DNA of 12,112 bases. It comes from Sediminibacterium sp. (GTDB lineage: Bacteria > Bacteroidota > Bacteroidia > Chitinophagales > Chitinophagaceae). Below, in pieces: positions 1 to 6,700 of the stretch. Below the pieces are notes generated by a model. That model was not told where the DNA came from, ran no database searches, and was given only the letters and a program-made list of their open reading frames with translations. Numbering within the stretch: position 1 is the stretch's first letter; each line of letters begins with the position of its first letter. The translations under genes were made by a program, and so were the position numbers. The stretch is taken from contig JAQBNJ010000520.1 of assembly GCA_028288645.1 (NCBI GenBank), forward strand, positions 1 through 12,112. The letters run 5' to 3'.

Positions 1-560
1 TCCCCCGAAATACTCTTTTTAAGAAGTGCTTCTGTAATATATCCATGTTCATAGCCGCTAACCTGTTCATCAGACAGAACGTTAATGAAACCAGCCCCCA
101 ACAATTCGCTTAGTTCTTTTTCATGAATGATATCGGCCCTTGTTTTATTGGCAAATACCAGTTTATTATTGGCAACCGCATTTTGTGATCGCAAATACCG
201 GAGTATGGCGATAAACGGTGTTATGCCCGCGCCTCCCGCAATAAAGATCCCTTCTCCCTTGTAAGAAATATCACCAAACACATCGCCCAGGATCAACTCA
301 TCGCCAGGCAAAAGTTGTAAAAGCTGGTTGGTAACACCATTACGCAGAGGATATGTTTTAATGGTAAACTCGATATGATCATCTGTTGGCAACGCAGTAA
401 ATGTAAATGGCCTTATTTCTTTCTCCCATCCTTTTTTATTGATCGATACATCGGTAGCCTGGCCGGGATTGAATGTATGATCAGCAGGTTTGTCTGTAAC
501 AATTTGTAAAACATCATGTGTTATCTTTTGGATCGTTCTTATTTTTACGAGGTTAGCCAT
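1..560 (-). CDS. Flavodoxin/ferredoxin reductase family FAD-NAD(P)H oxidoreductase, C-terminus cut by window edge
   Basis: The reading frame opens with ATG at 560-558 and runs for 186 codons off the left edge without a stop. The protein starts MANLVKIRTIQKITHDVLQI, a beta-rich FAD-binding domain of the ferredoxin reductase superfamily. RPFTFT at residues 50-55 fits the flavin-contacting R-x-Y/F-S/T motif. GGAGITPF at about 109-116 is the glycine-rich start of the NAD(P)-binding domain. The family normally ends with a CGPxx(M/F) segment, which would lie outside the window. Enzymes of this type pass electrons between NAD(P)H and a flavodoxin, ferredoxin or attached redox domain; the real partner cannot be told from here. 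No signal peptide or membrane segment is visible, so it is probably cytoplasmic. The folE remnant lies immediately upstream on the same strand. Family call is firm, substrate unknown. Confidence 0.85.
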   Translation of the reverse strand, partial: MANLVKIRTIQKITHDVLQIVTDKPADHTFNPGQATDVSINKKGWEKEIRPFTFTALPTDDHIEFTIKTYPLRNGVTNQLLQLLPGDELILGDVFGDISYKGEGIFIAGGAGITPFIAILRYLRSQNAVANNKLVFANKTRADIIHEKELSELLGAGFINVLSDEQVSGYEHGYITEALLKKSISG

Positions 561-583
561 AGTTACATTTTAAGGTTTATTTA

Positions 584-845
584 TCAAGGCTTATCATTGA
601 AAAAAAATTCAGCTTTCGTTTTTTCATCAGGAAAACTTCCTGATTAACCGGCCATGACAATAGCACGGTTGTCTCGTTAATTCCTCGCGAGGCAACACAA
701 AGATGCGAAGCATCTATGATTGCAGCAACATCTTCTGATTGTAATGCTTCTTTTAGCCCGACTGCGACCTGGTTGGTAAGCGGCTCCTGCCAATGATCGG
801 TACAAAATGGCGTTCACAGTGGTATACGACAAAAGGAAAGGTTAA
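584..845 (-). pseudogene. folE: Decayed GTP cyclohydrolase I (folE) remnant
   Basis: Read on the minus strand, this stretch carries three pieces of FolE in order but in three frames. (1) Around 830-800: VVYHCERHFVPIIG, matching the zinc-site C-E-x-H-F-x-P-x-x-G motif. (2) About 795-665: QEPLTNQVAVGLKEAL, then AAIIDASHLCVASRG, matching the region with the second zinc-ligand Cys and the conserved (A/S)-R-G. (3) About 668-584: AIVMAG, an in-frame stop, then SGSFPDEKTKAEF, matching the C-terminal S-G-x-F...EF(L). Between pieces 1 and 2 roughly 30-35 residues are missing, including the usual I-G-L-S-K segment, and the N-terminal half of the enzyme is absent. FolE makes dihydroneopterin triphosphate for folate or tetrahydrobiopterin synthesis. 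With a deletion, two frame changes and an internal stop, this copy cannot make enzyme. The outer boundary at about 845 is approximate. Confidence 0.82.
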
Positions 846-906
846 GTAAGAAAATTATTTTACCCGGCTTATTTTAAAATCATAAGTTAGAGGAAGAATA
901 TATGCA

Positions 907-1632
907 ATGAGTTCGTCAACCGCCCATCTTCAAACCTGTAAATCCTGTGGCAACCATGGAACAGGAAAGTTTTGCAATCATTGCGGGCAGGCTTATGCAA
1001 CCAAACGCATTTCGTTTAAGAGCCTGCTGCATGATGTTTTTCATTTCTTTACGCATCTTGAAAAAGGATTTGGCTATACCGTAAAGCAACTGATTATTGC
1101 ACCAGGAACGATGCAGAGGGAATATGTGGAAGGGAAAAGGTCAATGCATCAGAAACCTTTCTCCCTATTTTTTATCTGTATCTCGATTAACGCGATAGCG
1201 CGGTATTTCATTTTTGAGATGCTCGCGAAATATTTTCATAGAAATACATTTGCTGACGCGGATTATTTTCACCAGTACCAACTGTTTTTGTATCTCGTGC
1301 TGGTGCCATTGATGTCGGCGCTGACATGGTTGTTTTTTCTTAAGGGGAAATATAATTTTGCAGAGATAACCGTATCGCAGTTATACTCTTTTTCTTTCAT
1401 CCTATTACTGGTGATTCCCATCGGGTTCCTGAAATTCATCTGGTACGATCTGGACACGGCTTATGTAGAACTCCCGCTCATCTCGATATACAGCGTGATA
1501 ACCTTTACGAGTTTTTTCAAGAACGCTAACTGGTGGCTAACAGCCGTAAAGGGTTTGGTGGTAATCCTGTTGCTATTCTTTATCGTGCAGAAAGCGGAGG
1601 ATATTATCATCGATATGCTTAAGAAGCACTAA
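907..1632 (+). CDS. DUF3667 zinc-ribbon integral membrane protein
   Basis: The 241-residue protein begins with a zinc-ribbon-like quartet of cysteines: C11-x2-C14, then C23-x2-C26 in GKFCNHCGQ. A basic linker leads to SFKSLLHDVFHFFTHLEKGF and a P-G-x-x-x-R-E-Y-x-x-G-K-R stretch (about 66-78). This pattern is typical of DUF3667 proteins of Bacteroidota. The rest is hydrophobic, with about four or five likely membrane spans near 86-105, 124-145, 158-176, 189-204 and 213-228. Function is unknown for the family. The layout suggests a membrane protein with a cytoplasmic metal-binding N-terminus, but that is inference. ATG 907 is preceded by a purine-rich aggaag about ten bases upstream; the ATG at 902 is out of frame. 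The gene converges with the next one, only 16 bases apart, and no clear terminator separates them. Confidence 0.82.
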   Translation: MSSSTAHLQTCKSCGNHGTGKFCNHCGQAYATKRISFKSLLHDVFHFFTHLEKGFGYTVKQLIIAPGTMQREYVEGKRSMHQKPFSLFFICISINAIARYFIFEMLAKYFHRNTFADADYFHQYQLFLYLVLVPLMSALTWLFFLKGKYNFAEITVSQLYSFSFILLLVIPIGFLKFIWYDLDTAYVELPLISIYSVITFTSFFKNANWWLTAVKGLVVILLLFFIVQKAEDIIIDMLKKH

Positions 1633-1648
1633 ACATCTTAAATTCTAT

Positions 1649-2110
1649 TTATTCTTCTGTCTTCTTACTATTCCTTCCTACCGCATAATGCGGCTTCAAC
1701 TCTTTATAGATCTTGCCCAGCAATTCATTACCGGATTCAGAAGCATTCTTTGAATTCTGAAAATAAGCACGCGTCTGTTTCAATATCTCATTCCCGATCA
1801 CCAGTTTGGCATCTTCCAGTTTGGTCTTTACAGATTCCAGCTCATCTATCAATTCGGTGTATTGGGCATAGAGGTGAACATAATTATTACATTCCATCAC
1901 ATCCACAAACGATGGCACGGTATTGGGGTTCTTGCGCATGAACTGAACAGCTTTCTCCACAAACTCATGGCGCTTGGTGTTCAGCTTGAACATGCTCCGT
2001 CGTTCGCTTGGTTTCAGCTTGATATTGTTCGGAATCATATTACGGACCGCTGCAATATTCTGTTTGATGGACATTAATTCACTGGCAACAAAACTTCTGA
2101 AAGAGGCCAT
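1649..2110 (-). CDS. Hypothetical helical protein, 153 residues
   Basis: I do not recognise a named family with certainty. The 153-residue product is soluble, charged and predicted mainly alpha-helical, with no signal peptide, membrane span or cysteine pair. It carries LKPSERRSMFKLNTKRHEFV (about 32-51) followed by a run ending NPNTVPSFVDV (about 62-72). Similar short helical proteins with a P-S/A-E-R-x-x-x motif occur often as 'hypothetical' in Bacteroidota, as far as I recall, with no known role. The C-terminal third (about 85-115) has heptad-like spacing that could be a short coiled coil. It starts at ATG 2110-2108 and is divergent from the acyltransferase gene across 141 bases. Real-gene status rests on the uninterrupted frame, sensible composition and position filling the gap. 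The overlapping plus-strand frames look like shadows. Confidence 0.72.
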   Translation of the reverse strand: MASFRSFVASELMSIKQNIAAVRNMIPNNIKLKPSERRSMFKLNTKRHEFVEKAVQFMRKNPNTVPSFVDVMECNNYVHLYAQYTELIDELESVKTKLEDAKLVIGNEILKQTRAYFQNSKNASESGNELLGKIYKELKPHYAVGRNSKKTEE

Positions 2111-2251
2111 GATCGTTTGATTTAACCCTATAACGCTGTTTCGATTTAGAAAATTGCTTATTAGTTCGATAAAATTAAGGTGGTAGCGTCCAGATCGCTT
2201 TGGCGCCCCGACCGCTAATAATTATTATCTTGTTATAAACTATTGCTGCCC
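2111..2251. other. Divergent intergenic region
   Basis: This 141-base spacer separates the starts of the helical-protein gene (-) and the acyltransferase gene (+), so it should hold both promoters. The right part is AT-rich (2216-2240). I could not find a convincing TAnnTTTG -7 element on either strand, nor any strong inverted repeat. Confidence 0.4.
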
Positions 2252-2818
2252 ATGAGACTGCTCTGGAGCCTTTACCTGCGCCTCACCGGCTGGACCCTGA
2301 AGGGCTCATTTCCTTATCATTTGAAAAAATGTGTGGTCATTGTAGGGCCACATACCAGCAGCTGGGATTTTATTATCGGTGTGGCCTGGCGCAGCAAGCT
2401 CAGGTTAAACCACGCTAAGTTTCTCGGCAAGGCCGAACTGTTCAAAGGCCCGTTTGGATTTATTTTCCGGAAGCTTGGTGGCTTCCCGGTTGAACGATCG
2501 GAAAAACACAATATGGTTGACCAGGTAGTGAACCTTTTTAACTCGCACGATTCATTCACATTGGTCTTATCTCCCGAAGGAACCCGCAAAAAAGTAGACC
2601 GTTTACGAACCGGGTTTTATTACATTGCTGAAAAAGCAGCGGTGCCGATCGTAATGACCGGGCTCGATTTTGAAAAGAAGCAGGCTTCGTTTTCCGAACC
2701 ATTTTTTACAACCGGTGATGAAGCTGCCGACCTCCAACATATCTATCAATTCTATGCCCCCATCAAAGGAAAAAAACCTGAACAGGGCATGGCGCATCTT
2801 TTAACCCACCCTGCTTAA
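2252..2818 (+). CDS. Lysophospholipid (1-acyl-sn-glycerol-3-phosphate type) acyltransferase
   Basis: The 188-residue protein has the PlsC-type motifs in order: H34-TSSW-D39, the catalytic H-x4-D; LGGFPVERS at about 75-83, the phosphate-binding G-x-x-x-V-x-R region; SPEGTR at 107-112, motif III; and VPIVMTG at 131-137, motif IV. Such enzymes move an acyl chain from acyl-ACP or acyl-CoA to a lysophospholipid or related alcohol at the inner face of the cytoplasmic membrane. At 188 residues it is shorter than a classic PlsC (about 240), so the acceptor may not be lysophosphatidate. The frame can be opened with TTG at 2243, but ATG 2252 gives a normal hydrophobic N-terminus (MRLLWSLYLRLTGW) and is preferred. 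The next gene starts 10 bases after the stop, implying one transcript with an acyl-CoA synthetase that could supply activated acyl chains. Confidence 0.85.
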   Translation: MRLLWSLYLRLTGWTLKGSFPYHLKKCVVIVGPHTSSWDFIIGVAWRSKLRLNHAKFLGKAELFKGPFGFIFRKLGGFPVERSEKHNMVDQVVNLFNSHDSFTLVLSPEGTRKKVDRLRTGFYYIAEKAAVPIVMTGLDFEKKQASFSEPFFTTGDEAADLQHIYQFYAPIKGKKPEQGMAHLLTHPA

Positions 2819-2828
2819 TTTTTTTGAT

Positions 2829-4475
2829 ATGAGTCAACCCGTTCCAACCATCGTTGATAAATTTTGCGAGTTCGAATCATCGCGGCCAGGAAAACTATTT
2901 TTAGCCGAGCCGGTAAAAGGCGTTTACCAAACATTCACCTGGCAGCAGGCCGGGAATGAAGTAAGACGCATGGTCGCGGTTCTGCAAAACATGGGCCTGG
3001 GCAAAAATGATAAGGTGGCCATACTCAGTAAGAACTGCGCGCACTGGATCATGGCCGATCTCGCCATTGCTATGGCAGGGTGCATATCCGTACCCTTATA
3101 CCCAAACGTTACACCGGAAGCATTGCAGGAGATCATTGACCATAGCGAAAGCAAAGCCATCTTTATCGGCAAACTCGATAACCCAGATGAATTGCGAAAA
3201 GGCGTTCCGGATAATTTAACACGCATCAGCTTCCCGTTCTATCCAAATAAAGATTGCCTGAGCTGGAATGAACTGATCAAAGATGTAAATGGCATCAGCG
3301 GCAAACCGGAGATCGATCCGATGTCCCTGTCGTGCATTGTATATACATCCGGCACTACCGGCCAGCCGAAAGGCGTAATGCATAGTTTTCACGCGATGGG
3401 TTTTGCGGTAAATACATTCCTTAACAGCTATCCTGATATCAAAGAAGAGATCTTCTTTTCCTATCTCCCTTTATGCCATGTAGCAGAACGTATGCTGGTA
3501 GAATGTGGCACCATCTTCACCGGCAGTACGGTTTATTTTGTGGAATCGATGGAAACCTTCGCGAAGAATCTCGCCCATACCAATCCAACCGTATTTCTTG
3601 CCGTGCCAAGGATCTGGGAAAAGATACAGGAGGGGCTTTTGAAGAAAATGCCGCAGAAAAAATTGGATACTTTATTATCGATCCCGATCGTTTCATGGCT
3701 CATCAAAAAAACCATTAAAAAGAAACTGGGGTTGGGCAATGCAAAATTTGTTTTTACCGGCGCATCTCCTATCAATCCCGCTTTATTGAAATGGTATGCA
3801 CGTTTAGGATTGATCATACAGGAAGCCTATGGTATGACGGAAAATGTGGCGCTCTCTCATTCCAACCGCAGAAACGCCGTTCGGTTTGGCACGGTTGGCC
3901 AGCCTTATGAGGGTGTGGAAGTACGTTTAGGCAAAGACAATGAAGTACAGGTAAAAAGTGATGCATCTATGTCGGGTTATTATAAAGAGCCTGCACTCAG
4001 CGCCGAATGTTTTGAAGATGGCTATCTGCGCACCGGCGATGAAGGATCGATAGATACAGACGGTTACCTCACCATCACCGGCCGCATCAAGGACCAGTTC
4101 AAAACCAGCAAGGGCAAATACATTATGCCCGCCACTATTGAAAGCAAGATCCTGCAGAGCCCGTTAATTGCGCAGGTTTGCGTGGTAGGATCGGGCATGT
4201 CGAGCGCTATCGGTTTGTGCAATTTATCAGAAAGCGCCAAACAGCTGAACACCGAAACACACACACAAGAATTAAAAGAAGTATTGTCAGCTGTGAATAA
4301 AACCCTTGAGCAGCATGAACACTTATCAAAACTCATCATCTTACCCGATGAGTGGACCATTGCCAATGGACTCCTTACGCCTACATTAAAGATCAAACGA
4401 AAAATGATCGATGCTGCGTTTGGCGACAAATATGAAAGCTGGATAAAAATGCATGATACTATTGTTTTTGTCTGA
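2829..4475 (+). CDS. AMP-forming long-chain acyl-CoA synthetase
   Basis: The 548-residue protein is a full-length adenylate-forming ligase that activates a fatty acid with ATP and CoA through an acyl-AMP intermediate. Visible motifs: the phosphate-binding loop YTSGTTGQPKG (172-182); LPLCHVAER (213-221), typical of the long-chain acyl-CoA synthetase (FAA1/FadD15-like) branch; EAYGMTE (332-338); RTGD (401-404); GRIKDQFKTSKGK (418-430), the hinge region; and LTPTLKIKR (516-524), with K521 the likely catalytic lysine. It is slightly shorter than many relatives (about 590) but lacks no core motif. It starts 10 bases after the acyltransferase stop, so the two are probably co-transcribed and may recycle exogenous or hydrolysed fatty acids into membrane lipids (inference). 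The stop is followed at once by a multi-hairpin repeat that could act on the 3' end of this transcript. Confidence 0.93.
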   Translation: MSQPVPTIVDKFCEFESSRPGKLFLAEPVKGVYQTFTWQQAGNEVRRMVAVLQNMGLGKNDKVAILSKNCAHWIMADLAIAMAGCISVPLYPNVTPEALQEIIDHSESKAIFIGKLDNPDELRKGVPDNLTRISFPFYPNKDCLSWNELIKDVNGISGKPEIDPMSLSCIVYTSGTTGQPKGVMHSFHAMGFAVNTFLNSYPDIKEEIFFSYLPLCHVAERMLVECGTIFTGSTVYFVESMETFAKNLAHTNPTVFLAVPRIWEKIQEGLLKKMPQKKLDTLLSIPIVSWLIKKTIKKKLGLGNAKFVFTGASPINPALLKWYARLGLIIQEAYGMTENVALSHSNRRNAVRFGTVGQPYEGVEVRLGKDNEVQVKSDASMSGYYKEPALSAECFEDGYLRTGDEGSIDTDGYLTITGRIKDQFKTSKGKYIMPATIESKILQSPLIAQVCVVGSGMSSAIGLCNLSESAKQLNTETHTQELKEVLSAVNKTLEQHEHLSKLIILPDEWTIANGLLTPTLKIKRKMIDAAFGDKYESWIKMHDTIVFV

Positions 4476-4476
4476 T

Positions 4477-4633
4477 TTGCCGCGTCCTCTTGCCGCGTCC
4501 TTTAGGGCGTGGATAAAAAATAGTTGTCTATAAAGTTATCGGGGCTTTCGCCCCTCGTGTAACACCGGGAGCTAAAGCTCCTGTTTAGTAGAGAGCTTTT
4601 TGCTCGATATCCACGCCCTGAAGGGCGCGGCAA
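4477..4633. repeat. Multi-hairpin inverted-repeat element
   Basis: The outer arms are 4490-4515 and 4608-4633, 26 bases each, reverse-complementary at 24 positions. Both mismatches put T on the left opposite G on the right, so a plus-strand RNA would still pair through G-U. The left tip is duplicated in tandem (a 13-base unit beginning ttgccgcgtcct at 4477 and 4490). Inside lie three smaller hairpins: ggggc/gcccc (4541-4554), ggagct/agctcc (4568-4581) and gagc/gctc (4593-4605). The right arm can fold on itself (cgccc/gggcg, 4614-4627). There is no open reading frame. It resembles a REP-like or MITE-like element and may also end the upstream transcript, although there is no T-run. Confidence 0.75.
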
Positions 4634-4764
4634 ATTGTTGAAAACTTCACCTCGATCCCCTCCCTTTTAGCATTTATTTTGCCCACAGCAAACACCATCA
4701 CAATTTGAGAACCCCTTTTTACGTTCTTAGGGGGCAATTTGTATCACCATAACTTTCAACGATT
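4634..4764 (+). promoter_or_regulatory. Leader/promoter region of the OmpA-like lipoprotein gene
   Basis: This non-coding stretch precedes the lipoprotein gene and should hold its promoter, though I found no exact TAnnTTTG element. Two small features stand out: a hairpin with arms cccct (4712-4716) and agggg (4729-4733), and a direct repeat caatttg at 4701-4707 and 4735-4741 flanking it. Their role is unknown. Confidence 0.3.
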
Positions 4765-5673
4765 ATGAGATCAAGGATCTATTTACTGGTTGCCGCAGTT
4801 TCACTGGCAATGTCTTCCTGTGTAAGCGTGAAGAAACTCGATGCGGAAAAAGCTAAATACGCGGAACTCAGCGGCAATTATCTTGCGTTACAACAAAAAT
4901 ATCGCGACATACAGGATGAATTAAAAAGATGCAATAACCAGGTAGATAAAGACAATACCGTAACGGCGGGCCTGAACAACCAGAAAACAACCCTGGAAGC
5001 ACAGATCGCCGACCTCAACAAAACGATCGATTTCCTGAAATCAAATAACAATACGGTGCTGAACCAGTTAAAGGACCTGTCTGTTGTAACCGGTTCACAG
5101 GCAGAAAGCATCAGGAAGTCCCTGGAAAATATCGGTTCAAAAGATCTTTATATCAGGGATCTGCAGGGTTCCATCGCACGCAAAGATTCATTGAACATGG
5201 CCCTGGTGATGAACCTCAAAGGCGCCCTCGGCAACCTGGATGATAAAGACGTTAACATCAAAGTAGACAAAGGGGTTGTGTATGTAGATATCTCTGATAA
5301 ACTCCTGTTCAAAAGCGGCAGCTACGATGTGACCGAGCGTGCGAAAGAAGTATTGGGCAAAGTGGCCAAAGTATTGAACGCGCAACCTGAGATCGAGTTT
5401 ATGGTGGAAGGGCATACAGATTCTATACCCATGAAAAGTGCAGGAATACAGGATAACTGGGACCTCAGTGTAAAACGAGCTACCACCGTGGTCCGCATAT
5501 TACAGGATACTTACGGCCTGGATCCCAAACGCATGACAGCCGCGGGCCGCAGCCAGTACCTTCCTATAACCGACAACAACACTGCCGACAACCGCGCTGC
5601 CAACCGCAGAACGCGTATCGTTATCTTACCGCAGCTTGATCAATTCTTTAAATTGTTAGAGACGAAGAAATAA
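4765..5673 (+). CDS. OmpA-family peptidoglycan-associated lipoprotein
   Basis: The 302-residue precursor starts with a lipoprotein signal peptide: MRSR, a hydrophobic core, and a lipobox ending in SSC at C19. The mature protein would be lipidated and probably sits in the outer membrane. Residues about 25-140 are rich in heptad-spaced L, A, K, E and Q and should form a long coiled coil. An OmpA C-terminal peptidoglycan-binding domain covers about 165-290, with LLFKSGS (180-186), VEGHTDS (214-220), NWDLSVKRA (231-239), RMTAAGRSQYLP (256-267) and NRAANRRTRI (276-285). The domain anchors the envelope to the cell wall. There is no beta-barrel, so this is a lipoprotein plus coiled-coil plus OmpA_C type rather than a true OmpA porin. 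It stands alone, followed by its own terminator, so is likely monocistronic. Confidence 0.92.
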   Translation: MRSRIYLLVAAVSLAMSSCVSVKKLDAEKAKYAELSGNYLALQQKYRDIQDELKRCNNQVDKDNTVTAGLNNQKTTLEAQIADLNKTIDFLKSNNNTVLNQLKDLSVVTGSQAESIRKSLENIGSKDLYIRDLQGSIARKDSLNMALVMNLKGALGNLDDKDVNIKVDKGVVYVDISDKLLFKSGSYDVTERAKEVLGKVAKVLNAQPEIEFMVEGHTDSIPMKSAGIQDNWDLSVKRATTVVRILQDTYGLDPKRMTAAGRSQYLPITDNNTADNRAANRRTRIVILPQLDQFFKLLETKK

Positions 5674-5713
5674 ACTTTCCAAAAGTTGTACTCACCATAT
5701 TTTCTTTAACAGG

Positions 5714-5745
5714 GAAGCTGTCTGAATAAGGCAGCTTCTTTTATT
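5714..5745 (+). terminator. Rho-independent terminator after the OmpA-like gene
   Basis: A 9-bp stem (gaagctgtc at 5714-5722 with ggcagcttc at 5730-5738, one G-T wobble) encloses a 7-base loop and is followed by ttttattt. It lies 41 bases after the stop codon. Confidence 0.85.
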
Positions 5746-5752
5746 TGCAGCC

Positions 5753-5774
5753 GCGATTGTGTCCCCACAATCGC
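5753..5774. repeat. Palindrome P1 of the TGTG-CACA repeat cluster
   Basis: Perfect 9-bp arms gcgattgtg and cacaatcgc flank the loop tccc. It shares the inner TGTG/CACA and four-base loop design with P2, P3 and P4 further right. Confidence 0.7.
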
Positions 5775-5803
5775 CTGCACCATTTTCCTGTTCGCATTTA
5801 TAA

Positions 5804-5930
5804 TACCAATAAGACTCTAAAAATGCATCCGTCTTACAATGCACTATTGATGTGAGGACACATCAACGGCGTGACCGCCGTGATTGTGTCCTCACAATCA
5901 CACCCGGGCATTTGTAAAGTCTAATTGGCA
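5804..5930. repeat. MITE-like composite element with 23-base terminal inverted repeats
   Basis: The ends 5804-5826 and 5908-5930 are reverse-complementary at 19 of 23 positions. The inside is almost all palindrome: P2 (arms ttgatgtg/cacatcaa, loop agga, 5847-5866), a GC-rich hairpin (cggcg/cgccg, 5867-5880) and P3 (arms gtgattgtg/cacaatcac, loop tcct, 5880-5901). No coding frame is present. Size and terminal repeats suggest a small non-autonomous element, but I see no target-site duplication. Confidence 0.6.
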
Positions 5931-5978
5931 TAAGTAGCCTATGCGAATAAAATTGTTTCAACTATTATACCAAATGAT

Positions 5979-6000
5979 GTTGGTGTGAGGACACACCAAC
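5979..6000. repeat. Palindrome P4 of the TGTG-CACA repeat cluster
   Basis: Perfect 9-bp arms gttggtgtg and cacaccaac flank the loop agga. The loop and inner arms are the same as in P2; P3 has the reverse-complement loop. It lies just before the terminator serving the minus-strand bcp gene. Confidence 0.7.
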
Positions 6001-6006
6001 GGCAAC

Positions 6007-6040
6007 AAAAAAGCCGCCAAGAAATTATCTTTGCGGCTTT
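6007..6040 (-). terminator. Rho-independent terminator after bcp
   Basis: Read on the minus strand, arms aaagccgc (6040-6033) and gcggcttt (6017-6010) form an 8-bp stem with a 15-base loop, followed by further T residues (the run of A at 6007-6012 on the plus strand). It lies about 55 bases past the bcp stop. Confidence 0.75.
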
Positions 6041-6057
6041 GCTATTTTGCGCCTTCC

Positions 6058-6084
6058 CGCCCGCTAAGCTCAGGCGAGCGGGTG
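6058..6084. repeat. Short GC-rich palindrome downstream of bcp
   Basis: Arms cccgct (6060-6065) and agcggg (6077-6082) enclose an 11-base loop, in a GC-rich patch unlike its surroundings. It may be one more small interspersed repeat, or contribute to the 3' end of the bcp transcript. Confidence 0.4.
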
Positions 6085-6094
6085 CGTGAAACTC

Positions 6095-6562
6095 CTACAC
6101 GCTCGCCCACGCTTCCAATATCTCTTCCGTATGGTTCTTACTCACCGGCTTATCAATGATCTTAACGATCTTACCCGTTTCATCAATTAAGAAAGTAGTA
6201 CGGGTGGTGCCCATATACGTATGTCCCATTAATGTCTTTAATCCCCATAAATTGTATTTGTCAACGATCTTTTTGTCCTCATCAGCTACCAGCGGAAAGG
6301 GCAGGTCGAACTTCTTTTCAAATTTTTTGTGGCTCTTTACATCATCCGTGCTCACACCAATTACCTGGTAACCCTTTTTCTGCAAAAGGCTGTAATTATC
6401 CCTCAGGTTGCAGGCCTGGATGGTACAGGTTGGGGTATCATCGTGCGGGTAAAAATATAAGACTACTTTTTTGCCTTTGAAATCGGCCAGGGAAATCGGC
6501 TTCCCGTTCTGATCCAGCGCCTTGAAAACGGGCGCTTTACTACCTTCTTTTAATACTGCCAT
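6095..6562 (-). CDS. bcp: Thioredoxin-dependent peroxiredoxin (Bcp/PrxQ type)
   Basis: The 155-residue protein matches the Bcp/PrxQ family over its whole length (E. coli Bcp is 156). Residues 34-55 contain [20 protein letters not shown], with peroxidatic C46 and resolving C51 in the family's C-x4-C spacing. The usual TPGCT is TPTCT here. The conserved arginine lies in TTRTTFLID (119-127). The enzyme reduces hydrogen peroxide and organic hydroperoxides in the cytoplasm and is recycled by thioredoxin. There is no signal peptide. It starts at ATG 6562-6560, is divergent from carB with 138 bases between the start codons, and is followed by a terminator, so it is probably monocistronic. The divergent arrangement with carB need not mean shared regulation. 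Confidence 0.95.
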   Translation of the reverse strand: MAVLKEGSKAPVFKALDQNGKPISLADFKGKKVVLYFYPHDDTPTCTIQACNLRDNYSLLQKKGYQVIGVSTDDVKSHKKFEKKFDLPFPLVADEDKKIVDKYNLWGLKTLMGHTYMGTTRTTFLIDETGKIVKIIDKPVSKNHTEEILEAWASV

Positions 6563-6643
6563 GTTGTTTATTTACGTGTTGAATATGTAATGATAACTCT
6601 ATTTGGTCTTTTTTGTTCAGTTTTGACGCTCTCCGGTCAAAAA

Positions 6644-6657
6644 ATAACAACTGTTAT
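6644..6657. promoter_or_regulatory. Small palindrome in the bcp-carB divergent promoter region
   Basis: Arms ataaca (6644-6649) and tgttat (6652-6657) are perfect around a 2-base centre. The site ends 13 bases before the carB -7 element, overlapping where the -33 element would lie, so a regulator could bind here. This is position-based inference only. Confidence 0.25.
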
Positions 6658-6670
6658 CCTTCATCAGCCT

Positions 6671-6678
6671 TACATTTG
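6671..6678 (+). promoter_or_regulatory. Bacteroidota-type -7 promoter element for carB
   Basis: tacatttg matches the Bacteroidota TAnnTTTG -7 consensus exactly and lies 22 bases before ATG 6701, which would give a short leader of about 15-18 bases. I see no good TTG/TTTG -33 element at the expected distance. Confidence 0.55.
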
Positions 6679-6700
6679 CACAATTTATTTTTTTGCAACC

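Noticed and set aside
1750..2077. Plus-strand open frames over the 153-residue helical protein gene
   Set aside because: Short, overlapping each other, rich in H, W and C with no sensible fold pattern; the minus-strand frame has the better protein composition.
2243..2251. TTG start for the acyltransferase
   Set aside because: It adds only three residues before an ATG that gives a normal N-terminus; ATG is the simpler choice.
4661..4680. Promoter element at tttattttg before the OmpA-like gene
   Set aside because: It is one base short of the TAnnTTTG pattern and no -33 element is at the right distance.
5753..6000. CRISPR-like array
   Set aside because: The palindromes differ in their outer arms, vary in orientation and spacing, and have no constant repeat-spacer length; there is no cas gene.
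6590..6700. N-terminal extension of carB from ATG 6590
   Set aside because: The extra 37 residues have no CarB similarity, and an exact -7 promoter element lies inside them. CarB homology starts at [17 protein letters not shown] from 6701.
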